Shown here one piece after another: positions 1 through 8,767 of a stretch of 64,000 nucleotides of DNA (position 1 is its first letter; every line of letters starts with the position of its first letter). This DNA comes from Cyclobacterium amurskyense. Lineage in GTDB: Bacteria > Bacteroidota > Bacteroidia > Cytophagales > Cyclobacteriaceae. A program made the position numbers and the translations under genes. The stretch is from contig NZ_CP012040.1 in assembly GCF_001050135.1 (NCBI RefSeq), positions 2,639,001 to 2,703,000 of the forward strand, in the 5' to 3' direction. The notes beneath the pieces are model-generated. The model was not told the origin of the DNA and did not search any database. It saw only the letters and a list, made by a program, of their open reading frames with translations.

Positions 1-456
1 TACCTGATCAATGACAGGGATGGGAAGTTCTTATTGGAGGGCAGTATTGGAGCAATGAATCTGACCAGTCTCAATAATATGATTATGCCAGCCACAAGAG
101 TGGCACTGAAGCAAGGAAGGTTAGACAATCTTTACTTTAATATTACAGCAGATGACCTAGATGGCACAGGAGATGTCGTGGCAAGGTATTCTGATTTGAA
201 AATAGAAATACTAGATAAAAATTATAAGCGAAATAAAAATGTTTTTAGGGATATTGGTGCTTTTCTTGCCAATACGCTTGTGATTAAGACGCATAACCCA
301 CAAAAATCGGGAGACCTTCAGAAAGGCGAAGTGTATTTTCAGAGGGAAAAACACAAGTTTATTTTTCATTATTGGTGGAACCTGATATTAAGTGGGCTGA
401 AATCAACAATTACTGGAGACACTGAGCAAGACCTACGCGAGAAGGCCGCCAATTAG
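1..456 (+). CDS. AsmA/DUF748-like protein, C-terminal fragment
   Basis: The frame is open from base 1, so this is the last ~151 codons of a gene that begins outside the window; the stop is TAG. The visible part reads as alternating short beta strands followed by a basic stretch and a hydrophobic segment (FHYWWNLILSGL) near the end. This resembles the C-terminal part of AsmA-like/DUF748 proteins, which are large inner-membrane-anchored periplasmic proteins linked to envelope lipid transport. The family call rests on general resemblance only, and no catalytic motif is visible. An ATG-like start inside the fragment should not be taken as the real one. Confidence 0.45.
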   Translation, partial: YLINDRDGKFLLEGSIGAMNLTSLNNMIMPATRVALKQGRLDNLYFNITADDLDGTGDVVARYSDLKIEILDKNYKRNKNVFRDIGAFLANTLVIKTHNPQKSGDLQKGEVYFQREKHKFIFHYWWNLILSGLKSTITGDTEQDLREKAAN

Positions 457-722
457 ATCCTTTACTAAAAATGAACCATTTGTATGATTTTAGGCTTATT
501 CTAGTTATGTTCTTTTCAGTCGGGTTTATCTATGATTATTATAAATTATTCTGATCCATAAGGGTTGTGATGAGGTTTATGATTATGGAATTCTTCACCC
601 TTCTTAGGATTGAAAAAACTTCAAAAAACAAAATTGTCCGGTGCTAGGACAGTAAATTTAGCAGCAATTAGAATAGTTAATACCTAATTTAGGTTAAACC
701 AATACAAGCGAAAATCTATCCG

Positions 723-3572
723 ATGTCAGCAGAAAATCAACCTTCTCAAGAACATATTGAAATATATGGGGCCAGAGAGCATAACCTCAAAAACCTCGAC
801 CTTACTTTACCTAGAAATAAATTGGTGGTGATTACTGGATTGAGTGGCAGTGGTAAAAGTTCACTGGCATTTGATACCATTTATGCGGAAGGCCAAAGAC
901 GGTATATGGAAAGTTTTTCTGCCTATGCACGATCTTTTTTGGGGGGAATGGAAAGGCCTGATGTAGACAAAATCAATGGGCTTTCTCCAGTTATATCCAT
1001 TGAGCAAAAGACTACATCAAAAAATCCCAGATCCACTGTGGGTACCGTAACTGAGATTTACGATTTTATGCGTCTCCTGTATGCCAGGTCAGGTGAGGCT
1101 TATTCCTACCTTTCAGGTGAGAAGATGGTTCGGCAGACTGAAGATCAGATCGTAGAGCAGATTTTCAATGTCTTTTTGGACAAAAAACTATCCATTTTGG
1201 CCCCGGTAGTAAAGGGCCGGAAAGGGCACTATCGAGAATTGTTTGAGCAGATCCGTAAGATGGGGTATTCAAAAGTTCGGATAGATGGAGAAATAGTGGA
1301 GTTGGAGCCTAAAATGCAAGTAGACCGTTACAAGATCCATGATATAGAAATTGTGGTCGATAGGGTTCTTGCAGAAGAAGGAGACCGGTATAGGATCTCC
1401 CAATCATTAAAAACTGCCCTACAACATGGGAAAGGAATAATGATGCTACTTGATGAAGAAGGGGAAATACATCATTTTTCCAAATACCTGATGGACCCAC
1501 ATACGGGATTGAGTTATGATGAGCCGGCACCAAATTCTTTTTCCTTCAATAGTCCTTATGGAGCATGTCCTTCTTGCAATGGTCTGGGAGTAATTGAAGA
1601 AATTACTAGGGAAAGTGTAATTCCCGACCCCTCTTTGAGTATCAGTAGAGGTGGAATAGCCCCTTTGGGGGAATACAGAGACATTTGGATTTTTAAAAAA
1701 ATTGATGCCATTCTTAAGCGATACAAAGGCAGCCTGGCAACACCCATTGAGAAATTGGACGAAGAAGTAATACAGACCTTACTGTATGGTGATAAAATGG
1801 AAGTGGCAGTTGATTCTGTAAAATACCCTGGTACAAAGTGGAACACTACCTTTGAAGGAATTTTGAATTTCCTTCAGAAACAAAAAGAAGGAGGGTCTGA
1901 TAAAATCCAGAAATGGATCTCTGATTTCACAAGCACCAGAAAATGTCCCGAATGTGAGGGCTACCGACTTAAAAAAGAAGCACTTCATTTTAAGATAGCC
2001 GAAAAGCATATTGGTGAATTGGCACAAATGGACATCACAAGTCTTGGGGAATGGTTTGCCAATATTGAGGAGCGAATGACCGAAAGGCAGAAGATCATTG
2101 GCGCAGAGGTTTTAAAAGAAATCAGGAAAAGAATTGGGTTTCTGCTGGACATAGGATTGAATTACCTTTCCCTTAACCGACCTTTAAGAACCTTGTCTGG
2201 AGGGGAGGCCCAAAGGATTCGACTGGCAACTCAAATAGGAACCCAACTAGTGGGCGTTTTGTATATTTTGGATGAGCCGAGTATAGGTTTGCATCAAAGA
2301 GACAATGTGAAGTTGACACATGCACTCAAAGACTTGCGGGACCTGGGAAATTCAGTCATTGTCGTAGAACATGACAAGGACATGATGATGGAGGCTGATT
2401 ATGTGTTGGACATAGGACCTGGAGCAGGTCGCCATGGTGGTCAAATTGTAGCCAGTGGTACCCCTCAGGAAATTTTAGCCTCCAATAGCCTAACAGCCAA
2501 TTATCTCAATGGGGTACTAAGCATACCTGTTCCTGAAAAAAGAAGAAAAGGCTCAGGGAAAAAATTGAAATTAAAAGGGGCAAGTGGTAATAACCTGAAA
2601 GATGTTAACCTGGAAATTCCTTTGGGAACCATGGTTTGTGTGACAGGTGTATCAGGGTCAGGCAAAAGTTCCCTGATTCATGAAACCCTGTATCCTTTGC
2701 TTAACAGGCAGTTTTATAATTCAAAGAAAGAACCCTTGCCTCATAAAGAGATAAGTGGTCTTGAGCATTTGGATAAGGTAATAGAAGTGGATCAATCTCC
2801 AATTGGACGAACTCCACGTTCTAATCCTGCGACCTATACAGGTGTTTTTACCGATATCAGGGCTTTGTTTACAGATTTGCCTGAATCCAAAATTAGAGGT
2901 TACAAACCCGGAAGATTTTCCTTTAATGTTAAAGGAGGTCGTTGTGAGGATTGTGAAGGTGGAGGAATGAAGTTGATCGAGATGGATTTTCTTCCTGACG
3001 TTCATATTCCTTGTGAAACCTGTAAAGGGAAGCGCTACAATAGGGAGACTCTGGAAGTTAGGTTTAAGGGGAAATCTATTGCTGATGTACTAGACATGAC
3101 CGTGGAACAGGCCGTAGAATTTTTTGAGCACATTCCAAAGATCTTAAGAAAAATTCAAACATTGCATGATGTAGGGCTGGATTATATAACCTTAGGTCAA
3201 CATGCCACCACCCTGTCTGGAGGAGAAGCGCAGCGTGTAAAACTAGCCACGGAGCTTTCCAAGAAAGACACTGGAAAAACCTTTTATATTCTGGATGAAC
3301 CTACAACGGGCTTGCATTTCAAAGACATCGGTTTGCTTCTTGGCGTGCTTCAGCAATTGGTAGACAAGGGAAATACAGTCCTTATTATTGAACACAATAT
3401 GGATGTGATTAAGGTGGTGGATCATATTATAGACCTTGGACCAGAAGGTGGGGAGAAAGGTGGAGAAATCCTTTTTAGTGGAACTCCTGAAAAATTAGCC
3501 AATCACCCTAGTAGTCATACCGCTAAGTTTTTAAAAGAGGAATTGAAGAAAAAGGAAGATGTGCTGATATAG
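723..3572 (+). CDS. uvrA: Excinuclease ABC subunit A (UvrA)
   Basis: UvrA is the damage-sensing ATPase of nucleotide excision repair; it loads UvrB at lesions. At 949 aa the length is typical. Visible in order: first Walker A (GLSGSGKSS, residues ~39-47); a zinc module with C282/C285 and C408/C411; the first ABC signature (LSGGEAQRIRLA); the second Walker A (GVSGSGKSS, ~642); the second zinc finger C741/C744/C764/C767; and the second signature (LSGGEAQRVKLA, ~831) followed by ILDEPTTGLH. All key residues are intact. The gene appears monocistronic, with 266 bases upstream and 370 downstream free of genes. A weak promoter-like TTG, 16 bases, TAAATTTA sits at 634-660, but its spacing is short. 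Confidence 0.97.
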   Translation: MSAENQPSQEHIEIYGAREHNLKNLDLTLPRNKLVVITGLSGSGKSSLAFDTIYAEGQRRYMESFSAYARSFLGGMERPDVDKINGLSPVISIEQKTTSKNPRSTVGTVTEIYDFMRLLYARSGEAYSYLSGEKMVRQTEDQIVEQIFNVFLDKKLSILAPVVKGRKGHYRELFEQIRKMGYSKVRIDGEIVELEPKMQVDRYKIHDIEIVVDRVLAEEGDRYRISQSLKTALQHGKGIMMLLDEEGEIHHFSKYLMDPHTGLSYDEPAPNSFSFNSPYGACPSCNGLGVIEEITRESVIPDPSLSISRGGIAPLGEYRDIWIFKKIDAILKRYKGSLATPIEKLDEEVIQTLLYGDKMEVAVDSVKYPGTKWNTTFEGILNFLQKQKEGGSDKIQKWISDFTSTRKCPECEGYRLKKEALHFKIAEKHIGELAQMDITSLGEWFANIEERMTERQKIIGAEVLKEIRKRIGFLLDIGLNYLSLNRPLRTLSGGEAQRIRLATQIGTQLVGVLYILDEPSIGLHQRDNVKLTHALKDLRDLGNSVIVVEHDKDMMMEADYVLDIGPGAGRHGGQIVASGTPQEILASNSLTANYLNGVLSIPVPEKRRKGSGKKLKLKGASGNNLKDVNLEIPLGTMVCVTGVSGSGKSSLIHETLYPLLNRQFYNSKKEPLPHKEISGLEHLDKVIEVDQSPIGRTPRSNPATYTGVFTDIRALFTDLPESKIRGYKPGRFSFNVKGGRCEDCEGGGMKLIEMDFLPDVHIPCETCKGKRYNRETLEVRFKGKSIADVLDMTVEQAVEFFEHIPKILRKIQTLHDVGLDYITLGQHATTLSGGEAQRVKLATELSKKDTGKTFYILDEPTTGLHFKDIGLLLGVLQQLVDKGNTVLIIEHNMDVIKVVDHIIDLGPEGGEKGGEILFSGTPEKLANHPSSHTAKFLKEELKKKEDVLI

Positions 3573-3942
3573 TCTGGGGCTGAGCTAATGGTTTAAGGAG
3601 TATTGGTAATAGTACTAAAAGCAATTTGTATTGTCTGTCCAGGAATGTGATAAGCGTTTGTTCCAAGGCAACATGGATTGGCTTATTCATCTGTGGTATT
3701 TATGGATGTCAGAGATTTATTAAAAATTAGTCATCAAAATTTAAGCAGCTTATCTGTTGGTCTTTAAGTGTTGTTAACGCGCAGAGACCATGGGAAGGCC
3801 CATTTTTAGTTCAATGTTAAGGGAAGGTTAAATTCATCAATTTAATTTCAAAATTTCATAATTCGCTTTTTTACAGGGTGATAGAATTTTGCGTCAGATT
3901 TGTAACCGAATCTAAAACAGACGTAAAAATCTAACACTAACC
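3573..3942. other. Intergenic region with TTAA direct repeats
   Basis: No gene is seen in these 370 bases. The region is the likely regulatory zone for the lipoprotein/TonB receptor pair downstream. It holds TTAA cores 11 bases apart at 3817 and 3828 (GTTAAGGG, AAG, GTTAAATT) and another pair at 3764 and 3774. Read on the minus strand the first pair is TTTAACCT-TCC-CTTAACAT. This is reminiscent of the 11-base periodic TTAA repeats of Pho boxes described in cyanobacteria; use by a PhoB-like regulator here is inference. No convincing TAnnTTTG promoter was found. Confidence 0.3.
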
Positions 3943-5448
3943 ATGAAGAAATTATTTAATTGGATGATGATCGCTACAGTCGCTGCCGTTCTTATGACAG
4001 CATGTACCGAGGAAGAAACGCCAAATAATTCCGTTGCCATATCCGGAGTTCCTGCTACAGCAGTAGTAGAAGCTGGCCAGAGTGTGGCCCCTGTTACTGC
4101 TACCATTACAGCAGCAGATGGATTGTCCACATTGGTTGTTCGGAAAGATGGAGCTACTGTAGAAACCATTAATTTTAATGGAGAAGTTACCGCAAACCAT
4201 GAGTTTACTTACCAAACTACTGCTGAGGATGCGGATAAAAACCTTGTTTTCGAATTTGTAGCTACTGATAAAAACGGAGACACGCAGACTTCTACCTATG
4301 TACTTACTGTAGGAGAAATTGCTTCAGTCATAAAAATTGAAAACAATATCACTGCTGATGAGGAGTGGGAAACCGGAAAGGTTTACGTTCTAAGTGGTAG
4401 AATAGCTGTTACTGCTGGAGTTACACTTAAAATCAACCCAGGTGTAATCGTTAAAGGTGAAGCTGGATCTGGATCTAATGCAACTGCTCTTGTTATTGCC
4501 CGTGGGGCCAAGATTGAAGCAGTAGGTACTGCTGATCAACCAATAATATTTACTTCTATCGCTGATGAAATAGCACCTGGTATGGTAGCTAGTCCTAACC
4601 TTGATCCTGATATTGATGGATTATGGGGAGGTTTGTTGGTATTGGGCAAGGCTCCTGGTTCTTTCGCAGGTGATGTAACTGAGGTACAGATTGAAGGTAT
4701 TCCTCCATCCGATTCAAATGGACTATATGGTGGAGATGATCCAGAAGATTATTCTGGAATTATCAAATATGTTTCTATCCGTCATGGTGGAGCCAATATA
4801 GGAGAAGGAAATGAAATCAATGGTTTGACTTTAGGAGGCGTTGGTTCTCAGACGATCATTGAAAATGTTGAAGTAATCGCTAACCAAGACGATGGCATCG
4901 AATGGTTTGGTGGTACTGTAAGCGTAAAAAATGCCCTTATCTGGAATTCTGGAGATGATGCTTTAGATACCGATCAAGCTTGGGCAGGTACACTTGATAA
5001 CTTTATTGTAATCACAGGTTCAGCCACAGACCATGCACTTGAAATTGATGGCCCTGAAGGCGCTTACAATGCAGGTCACACCGTTCAAAACGGAACCATT
5101 GTAGGAAATGATGTTTCAGAGTTGGGAGACTTCAGAGATGGAGCCCGAGGAACTTTCAAAAACATACTTTTCAAAAGCTTTGCTGATCCTGCAACTACGG
5201 ATGGTAGAGGTGATCTTTCCCTAAGTGGAGACAAGTCTTTAGAAAATTTCGAAAATAGTATTCTTGCTTTCGAAAACCTTGAGATAGTAATCGCTGAAGG
5301 AGTATCGCTTAGCAGTGTATTCAAACATGGAACTTCTGCCCATGCAAGTACAGTAGCAGATGATGCAAGCACTGTAGGAGCAGACAAGGCTGCCTTTAGT
5401 GATTGGACCTGGGCTGCTGAAGCAGGCAAATTGACAGATTTAAAATAA
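3943..5448 (+). CDS. Beta-helix lipoprotein paired with a TonB receptor
   Basis: The product has 501 aa. It starts with a lipoprotein signal (MKKLFNW..., AAVLMTAC with C21 as the lipidation site), then a Ser/Thr-rich cadherin/Ig-like region (~30-125), then a repetitive domain rich in Gly, Asn and Val (~130-480) with patterns such as GLTLGGVG, DDGIEWFGGTV and DDALDTDQAW. Those patterns are characteristic of a right-handed parallel beta-helix family common in Bacteroidota and often misnamed 'multidrug transporter'. It is encoded just before a TonB-dependent receptor, so a role as a surface lipoprotein working with that receptor is plausible. The substrate is unknown. No SusD-type fold is visible. 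The start is the first ATG with a proper signal peptide; a hairpin terminator follows at 5469. Confidence 0.7.
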   Translation: MKKLFNWMMIATVAAVLMTACTEEETPNNSVAISGVPATAVVEAGQSVAPVTATITAADGLSTLVVRKDGATVETINFNGEVTANHEFTYQTTAEDADKNLVFEFVATDKNGDTQTSTYVLTVGEIASVIKIENNITADEEWETGKVYVLSGRIAVTAGVTLKINPGVIVKGEAGSGSNATALVIARGAKIEAVGTADQPIIFTSIADEIAPGMVASPNLDPDIDGLWGGLLVLGKAPGSFAGDVTEVQIEGIPPSDSNGLYGGDDPEDYSGIIKYVSIRHGGANIGEGNEINGLTLGGVGSQTIIENVEVIANQDDGIEWFGGTVSVKNALIWNSGDDALDTDQAWAGTLDNFIVITGSATDHALEIDGPEGAYNAGHTVQNGTIVGNDVSELGDFRDGARGTFKNILFKSFADPATTDGRGDLSLSGDKSLENFENSILAFENLEIVIAEGVSLSSVFKHGTSAHASTVADDASTVGADKAAFSDWTWAAEAGKLTDLK

Positions 5449-5468
5449 ACACCAACCACCATTTTTTG

Positions 5469-5505
5469 AAAGGGATACGTAAGGTATCCCTTTACAATTT
5501 TTTTA
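5469..5505 (+). terminator. Hairpin terminator/attenuator between lipoprotein and receptor genes
   Basis: AAAGGGATAC, 5-base loop GTAAG, GTATCCCTTT (perfect 10-bp stem, 5469-5493), followed by ACAATTTTTTTA. It lies 20 bases after the lipoprotein stop and ends 31 bases before the receptor ATG, so it would lower receptor expression relative to the lipoprotein if both are read from one promoter. Confidence 0.75.
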
Positions 5506-5535
5506 TTGTATCGCTGTACTATTAAAAAAAACATA

Positions 5536-8412
5536 ATGAAAAATTTTACCTTTAGCTGGATCTTAATAGGGTTTTTGCTTTTGTCCTCAAATGTGATGGC
5601 CCAAAATGGTACCATTCGGGGAACAATTTATGATGAAGGAACAGGAGAGCCCTTGTTTGGTGTGGCTGTTTCAGTTGTCGGTGCACAATTAGGCGCAGTT
5701 ACCGACTTTGATGGAGATTTTGAAATTCAATTGCCAGAAGGTATTTACACCTTGCAAGCCTCATTCATTTCTTTCAACAGTTTGAACCTTGAGGAGATAA
5801 CTGTTAACAAGGGACAAGTCACCCTTCTTGACAACCTTAGGATGTCGGAATTTACCTCCGATTTAGAAACGGTAACCATATCAGCAGAAGCCATCAGAAC
5901 TACTGAGGCGGCTTTGATGACAGTAAAAAGAAATGCTACCCAGTTGATGGATGGAATTAGTTCTGCAGCTTTTCGCCAGATTGGGGATGGAGATGCGGCA
6001 TCTGCAATCAAAAGAGTAACGGGTGTTTCCATCGAAGGAGGGAAATACGTGTACATACGTGGGTTAGGAGACCGTTACACCAAGACCGTCTTGAATGGGG
6101 TGGATATTCCGGGCTTGGATCCAGACAGGAACACCATACAAATGGATATTTTCCCTACCAATATTATTGACAATATCATCGTTTCAAAATCCTTTACAAG
6201 TAACCTTTCAGCAGATTTTACTGGAGGTATTGTGGATATTGAGACCAAAGACTTTCCGGAAGAAAAAACAATGCGGCTTTCCATAGGTGGAGGCTATAAC
6301 CCTTCCATGCATTTCAACTCTGATTTTTTAACTACGGAAGGAAGTGCCACAGACTTTTTAGGTTTTGACAATGGTTTTAGAGCGATCCCTACACAAGGCA
6401 TTGAGGATATCCCACAATATGCAGATGTTGTAGGTAACCCAGGAGGAGAAAAAGGACAGCTTTACCAGAGCATATTGAAAGATTTCAATCCTGTGTTTGG
6501 GGGTAAAAAGCAGCAGAACCTTATGAATTATAACTTAGGTTTCTCACTTGGAGATCAATTTGCCCATGAGAATAATACCTTCGGTTATAATTTTGCCATT
6601 ACTTATAAAAATACTTCTGAGTTTTTTAAGAATGCTCAGTTTAATCTTTATGCAAAACCCAGAGAGGCCGATCAATCTGAACTAGAACCATTGGAAAGGT
6701 CTGTAGGTAACTATGGAGAAAACAATGTATTGCTTGGTGGTTTATTTAGCCTGGCTTATAAAACTGATTATTCTAAATACAAATTGAATTTTATACGTTT
6801 ACAAAACGGAGCATCTAAGGTTGGTAATTTCGCCTTTGAAAATACCAATTTGGGAGCTGTTTTTGAAGCGGATCAGTACAATATTGAATACAGCCAGAGA
6901 GCATTGACCAATTTATTGCTTAGTGGTATGCATTATAGCAAAGGCGGGGAATGGGAATTGAACTGGAAAATTGCGCCTACCTTGTCATCTATAGATGATC
7001 CGGATGTAAGAGTGCTAAGGTTTAGAAAACCCAACAATACTATATCTACAGAAGTCGGTTTGCCTCAAAGAATTTGGAGATCTCTCGAAGAGAAAAACTT
7101 AATAGGAAAGCTTGATCTTGCTAAAAACCATAGCCTATTTGGTCAACCTGCTAAACTGCGATTTGGCTCCTCTTATGCTTACAAACAAAGGGATTTTCTA
7201 ATCCAGGACTTTCAATTTGCTACTGGAAATGGGACATTTACAGGTGATCCCAATGAGGTGCTTGTAGAAAGCAACTTGTTTTCAGAGGAGAATAGGAATG
7301 GGGTTCGATACAGTCCCCTGTTTATCCCCAACAACCCCAATAGCTATGATGCCAACCTAAGTAATATCGGGTTGTATGCTCACAGTGAATTTACTCCTGT
7401 GGCCAAGTTAAAAGCAATCGTAGGCTTGAGGGTAGAAAAATTTGACCAGTACTATACCGGTTCAAATCAAACTCAAACCATTGTTTACAATAATGAGAAA
7501 GTATTGGCAGACGTGGACCTTTTTCCTACCGTAAACCTGATAAGGAGCCTTAAGGAGAACCAGAATCTTCGTTTCTCTTTTTCCAGCACCATAGCCAGAC
7601 CTTCCTTTAAGGAGATGTCTTTTGCTGAGATCTTAGATCCCATTACAGGGAGGACATTCATAGGTGGTTTGTTTGAAGAAAGGACACAGGGAGGAACAGA
7701 AGTTTTATGGGATGGAAAATTGCAAGCAACCCGAATCAATAATTTCGACCTTAGGTGGGAGCAATTCCTTTCTGCAGGACAACTCTTTTCGGTAAGTGCA
7801 TTTTATAAGACTTTTGATAAGCCCATTGAGATGGTGCAATTCCTTTCTGATCCAGGAGCTTTCCAGCCTAGAAATGTAGGAAATGGAACAGTGGCAGGAG
7901 TCGAATTGGAAATGAGGAAATCACTAGCATTTGTTAGTCCATCTCTTGAAGCTTTCTTTTTTAACTTCAATGGTACTTTGACCAGCTCAAAGATTCAAAT
8001 GTCAGAAGCGGAATTGATGTCCCGACAGTTGACAGCTAGAGAAGGAGAAAAAGTAGTAAAGACAAGGGACATGTCAGGTCAGGCTCCTTATATTATCAAT
8101 ACAGGCTTGAGTTATAACAATAAACTATCGGGTCTTGAAGCAGGTCTGTTTTATAATGTTCAAGGTGCCACACTTAATTATATTGGTTTTGGGAACAGAA
8201 CAGACACCTATACTGTCCCTTTTCACGCGGTAAATTTAAGCCTTAACAAGACTTTTGGAGCAAGTGAAAAAATAAAGGCGGGGATAAATGTTCAAAATTT
8301 ACTTAACCAGTCCAGACAAGAAGTCTTCCGTTCTTACAATGCTGATGATCAGATTTTTTCCAGTTTGAATCCAGGTACATTGATAAACGTTAACTTTTCT
8401 TATGGGCTTTAA
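5536..8412 (+). CDS. TonB-dependent outer-membrane receptor
   Basis: I chose the ATG at 5536 (MKNFTFSWILIGFLLL, signal peptide ending ...VMAQ) rather than the TTG 30 bases upstream, giving 958 aa. Domains in order: signal peptide (1-23), CarboxypepD_reg-like domain (~25-110, GTIRGTIYDEGTGEPLFGV), plug (~130-240, with the RGLGDRYTKTVLNG motif), then a C-terminal 22-strand-type barrel ending with an aromatic residue near the terminus (VNFSYGL). This is the TonB/CarboxypepD_reg type without a SusD partner. Together with the upstream beta-helix lipoprotein it probably forms an uptake unit; the substrate cannot be read from sequence. Its message would run through the repeat at 8431 to the terminator at 8683. 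Confidence 0.92.
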   Translation: MKNFTFSWILIGFLLLSSNVMAQNGTIRGTIYDEGTGEPLFGVAVSVVGAQLGAVTDFDGDFEIQLPEGIYTLQASFISFNSLNLEEITVNKGQVTLLDNLRMSEFTSDLETVTISAEAIRTTEAALMTVKRNATQLMDGISSAAFRQIGDGDAASAIKRVTGVSIEGGKYVYIRGLGDRYTKTVLNGVDIPGLDPDRNTIQMDIFPTNIIDNIIVSKSFTSNLSADFTGGIVDIETKDFPEEKTMRLSIGGGYNPSMHFNSDFLTTEGSATDFLGFDNGFRAIPTQGIEDIPQYADVVGNPGGEKGQLYQSILKDFNPVFGGKKQQNLMNYNLGFSLGDQFAHENNTFGYNFAITYKNTSEFFKNAQFNLYAKPREADQSELEPLERSVGNYGENNVLLGGLFSLAYKTDYSKYKLNFIRLQNGASKVGNFAFENTNLGAVFEADQYNIEYSQRALTNLLLSGMHYSKGGEWELNWKIAPTLSSIDDPDVRVLRFRKPNNTISTEVGLPQRIWRSLEEKNLIGKLDLAKNHSLFGQPAKLRFGSSYAYKQRDFLIQDFQFATGNGTFTGDPNEVLVESNLFSEENRNGVRYSPLFIPNNPNSYDANLSNIGLYAHSEFTPVAKLKAIVGLRVEKFDQYYTGSNQTQTIVYNNEKVLADVDLFPTVNLIRSLKENQNLRFSFSSTIARPSFKEMSFAEILDPITGRTFIGGLFEERTQGGTEVLWDGKLQATRINNFDLRWEQFLSAGQLFSVSAFYKTFDKPIEMVQFLSDPGAFQPRNVGNGTVAGVELEMRKSLAFVSPSLEAFFFNFNGTLTSSKIQMSEAELMSRQLTAREGEKVVKTRDMSGQAPYIINTGLSYNNKLSGLEAGLFYNVQGATLNYIGFGNRTDTYTVPFHAVNLSLNKTFGASEKIKAGINVQNLLNQSRQEVFRSYNADDQIFSSLNPGTLINVNFSYGL

Positions 8413-8430
8413 ACTGTTCAATGGTAATTT

Positions 8431-8581
8431 TTAAACCCGGATTTGTAATAGAAAGACAATCAGGTTGTTTGGAGATTTTAGTATAGCACTGCTATGGTAA
8501 AATTGAAAGCAGCAAGGAAGTGGCAGATTTTAAAGCGATTTCGGCATGTATAAGATTATCTATTGCATATTTAGGGTTAAA
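8431..8581 (+). repeat. Dispersed intergenic repeat, short copy (A)
   Basis: This 151-base copy begins TTAAACCCGG and ends with a diverged copy of the right end (TATTGCATATTTAGGGTTAAA). It lacks the ~65-base inner segment found in the copies at 9529 and 30553, but shares the rest: GGAGATTTTAGTATAGC, an AGCAAGGAAGTGG block and the right end. The hairpin TATAGC-ACT-GCTATG (8482-8496) keeps pairing, with one T.G pair. It lies between the TonB receptor stop and a strong terminator, so it should be part of that mRNA's 3' end. Confidence 0.8.
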
Positions 8582-8682
8582 GGCTTATGTACATAAGAAT
8601 CAACCTAGTTCTAAAGTTTTTGAAATCATTACAACAGCACTTTTTACTCGAGTTTAAGTTAGGTTGATAATTAATTTTTTGC

Positions 8683-8713
8683 ATATCCTTCCTTTTGGGA
8701 GGATATTTTTTTT
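8683..8713 (+). terminator. Intrinsic terminator
   Basis: ATATCCTTCC, loop TTTT, GGGAGGATAT, then eight T. The 10-bp stem has one T.G pair. It lies 270 bases after the TonB receptor stop and is the first strong terminator on that strand, so the repeat at 8431-8581 is probably transcribed. Confidence 0.85.
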
Positions 8714-8720
8714 GCTGCTA

Positions 8721-8763
8721 TGTTAAGAAATTGTTAACTTTAGTTAACAGTGTATTAATTTAG
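8721..8763 (+). promoter_or_regulatory. Four phased TTAA boxes upstream of a secreted protein gene
   Basis: TTAA cores start at 8723, 8734, 8744 and 8755, that is every 10-11 bases (one helical turn). The middle two are identical GTTAAC boxes separated by TTTA (8733-8748). The array ends five bases before the ATG at 8768 and overlaps a poor TAnnTTTG match (TAATTTAG). A tandem binding site for a response regulator of the PhoB type is an inference. Confidence 0.4.
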
Positions 8764-8767
8764 ACAA

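Noticed and set aside
5085..5615. 176-codon open frame on the minus strand
   Set aside because: It lies antisense to the lipoprotein end and the receptor start and crosses a terminator; composition is not protein-like.
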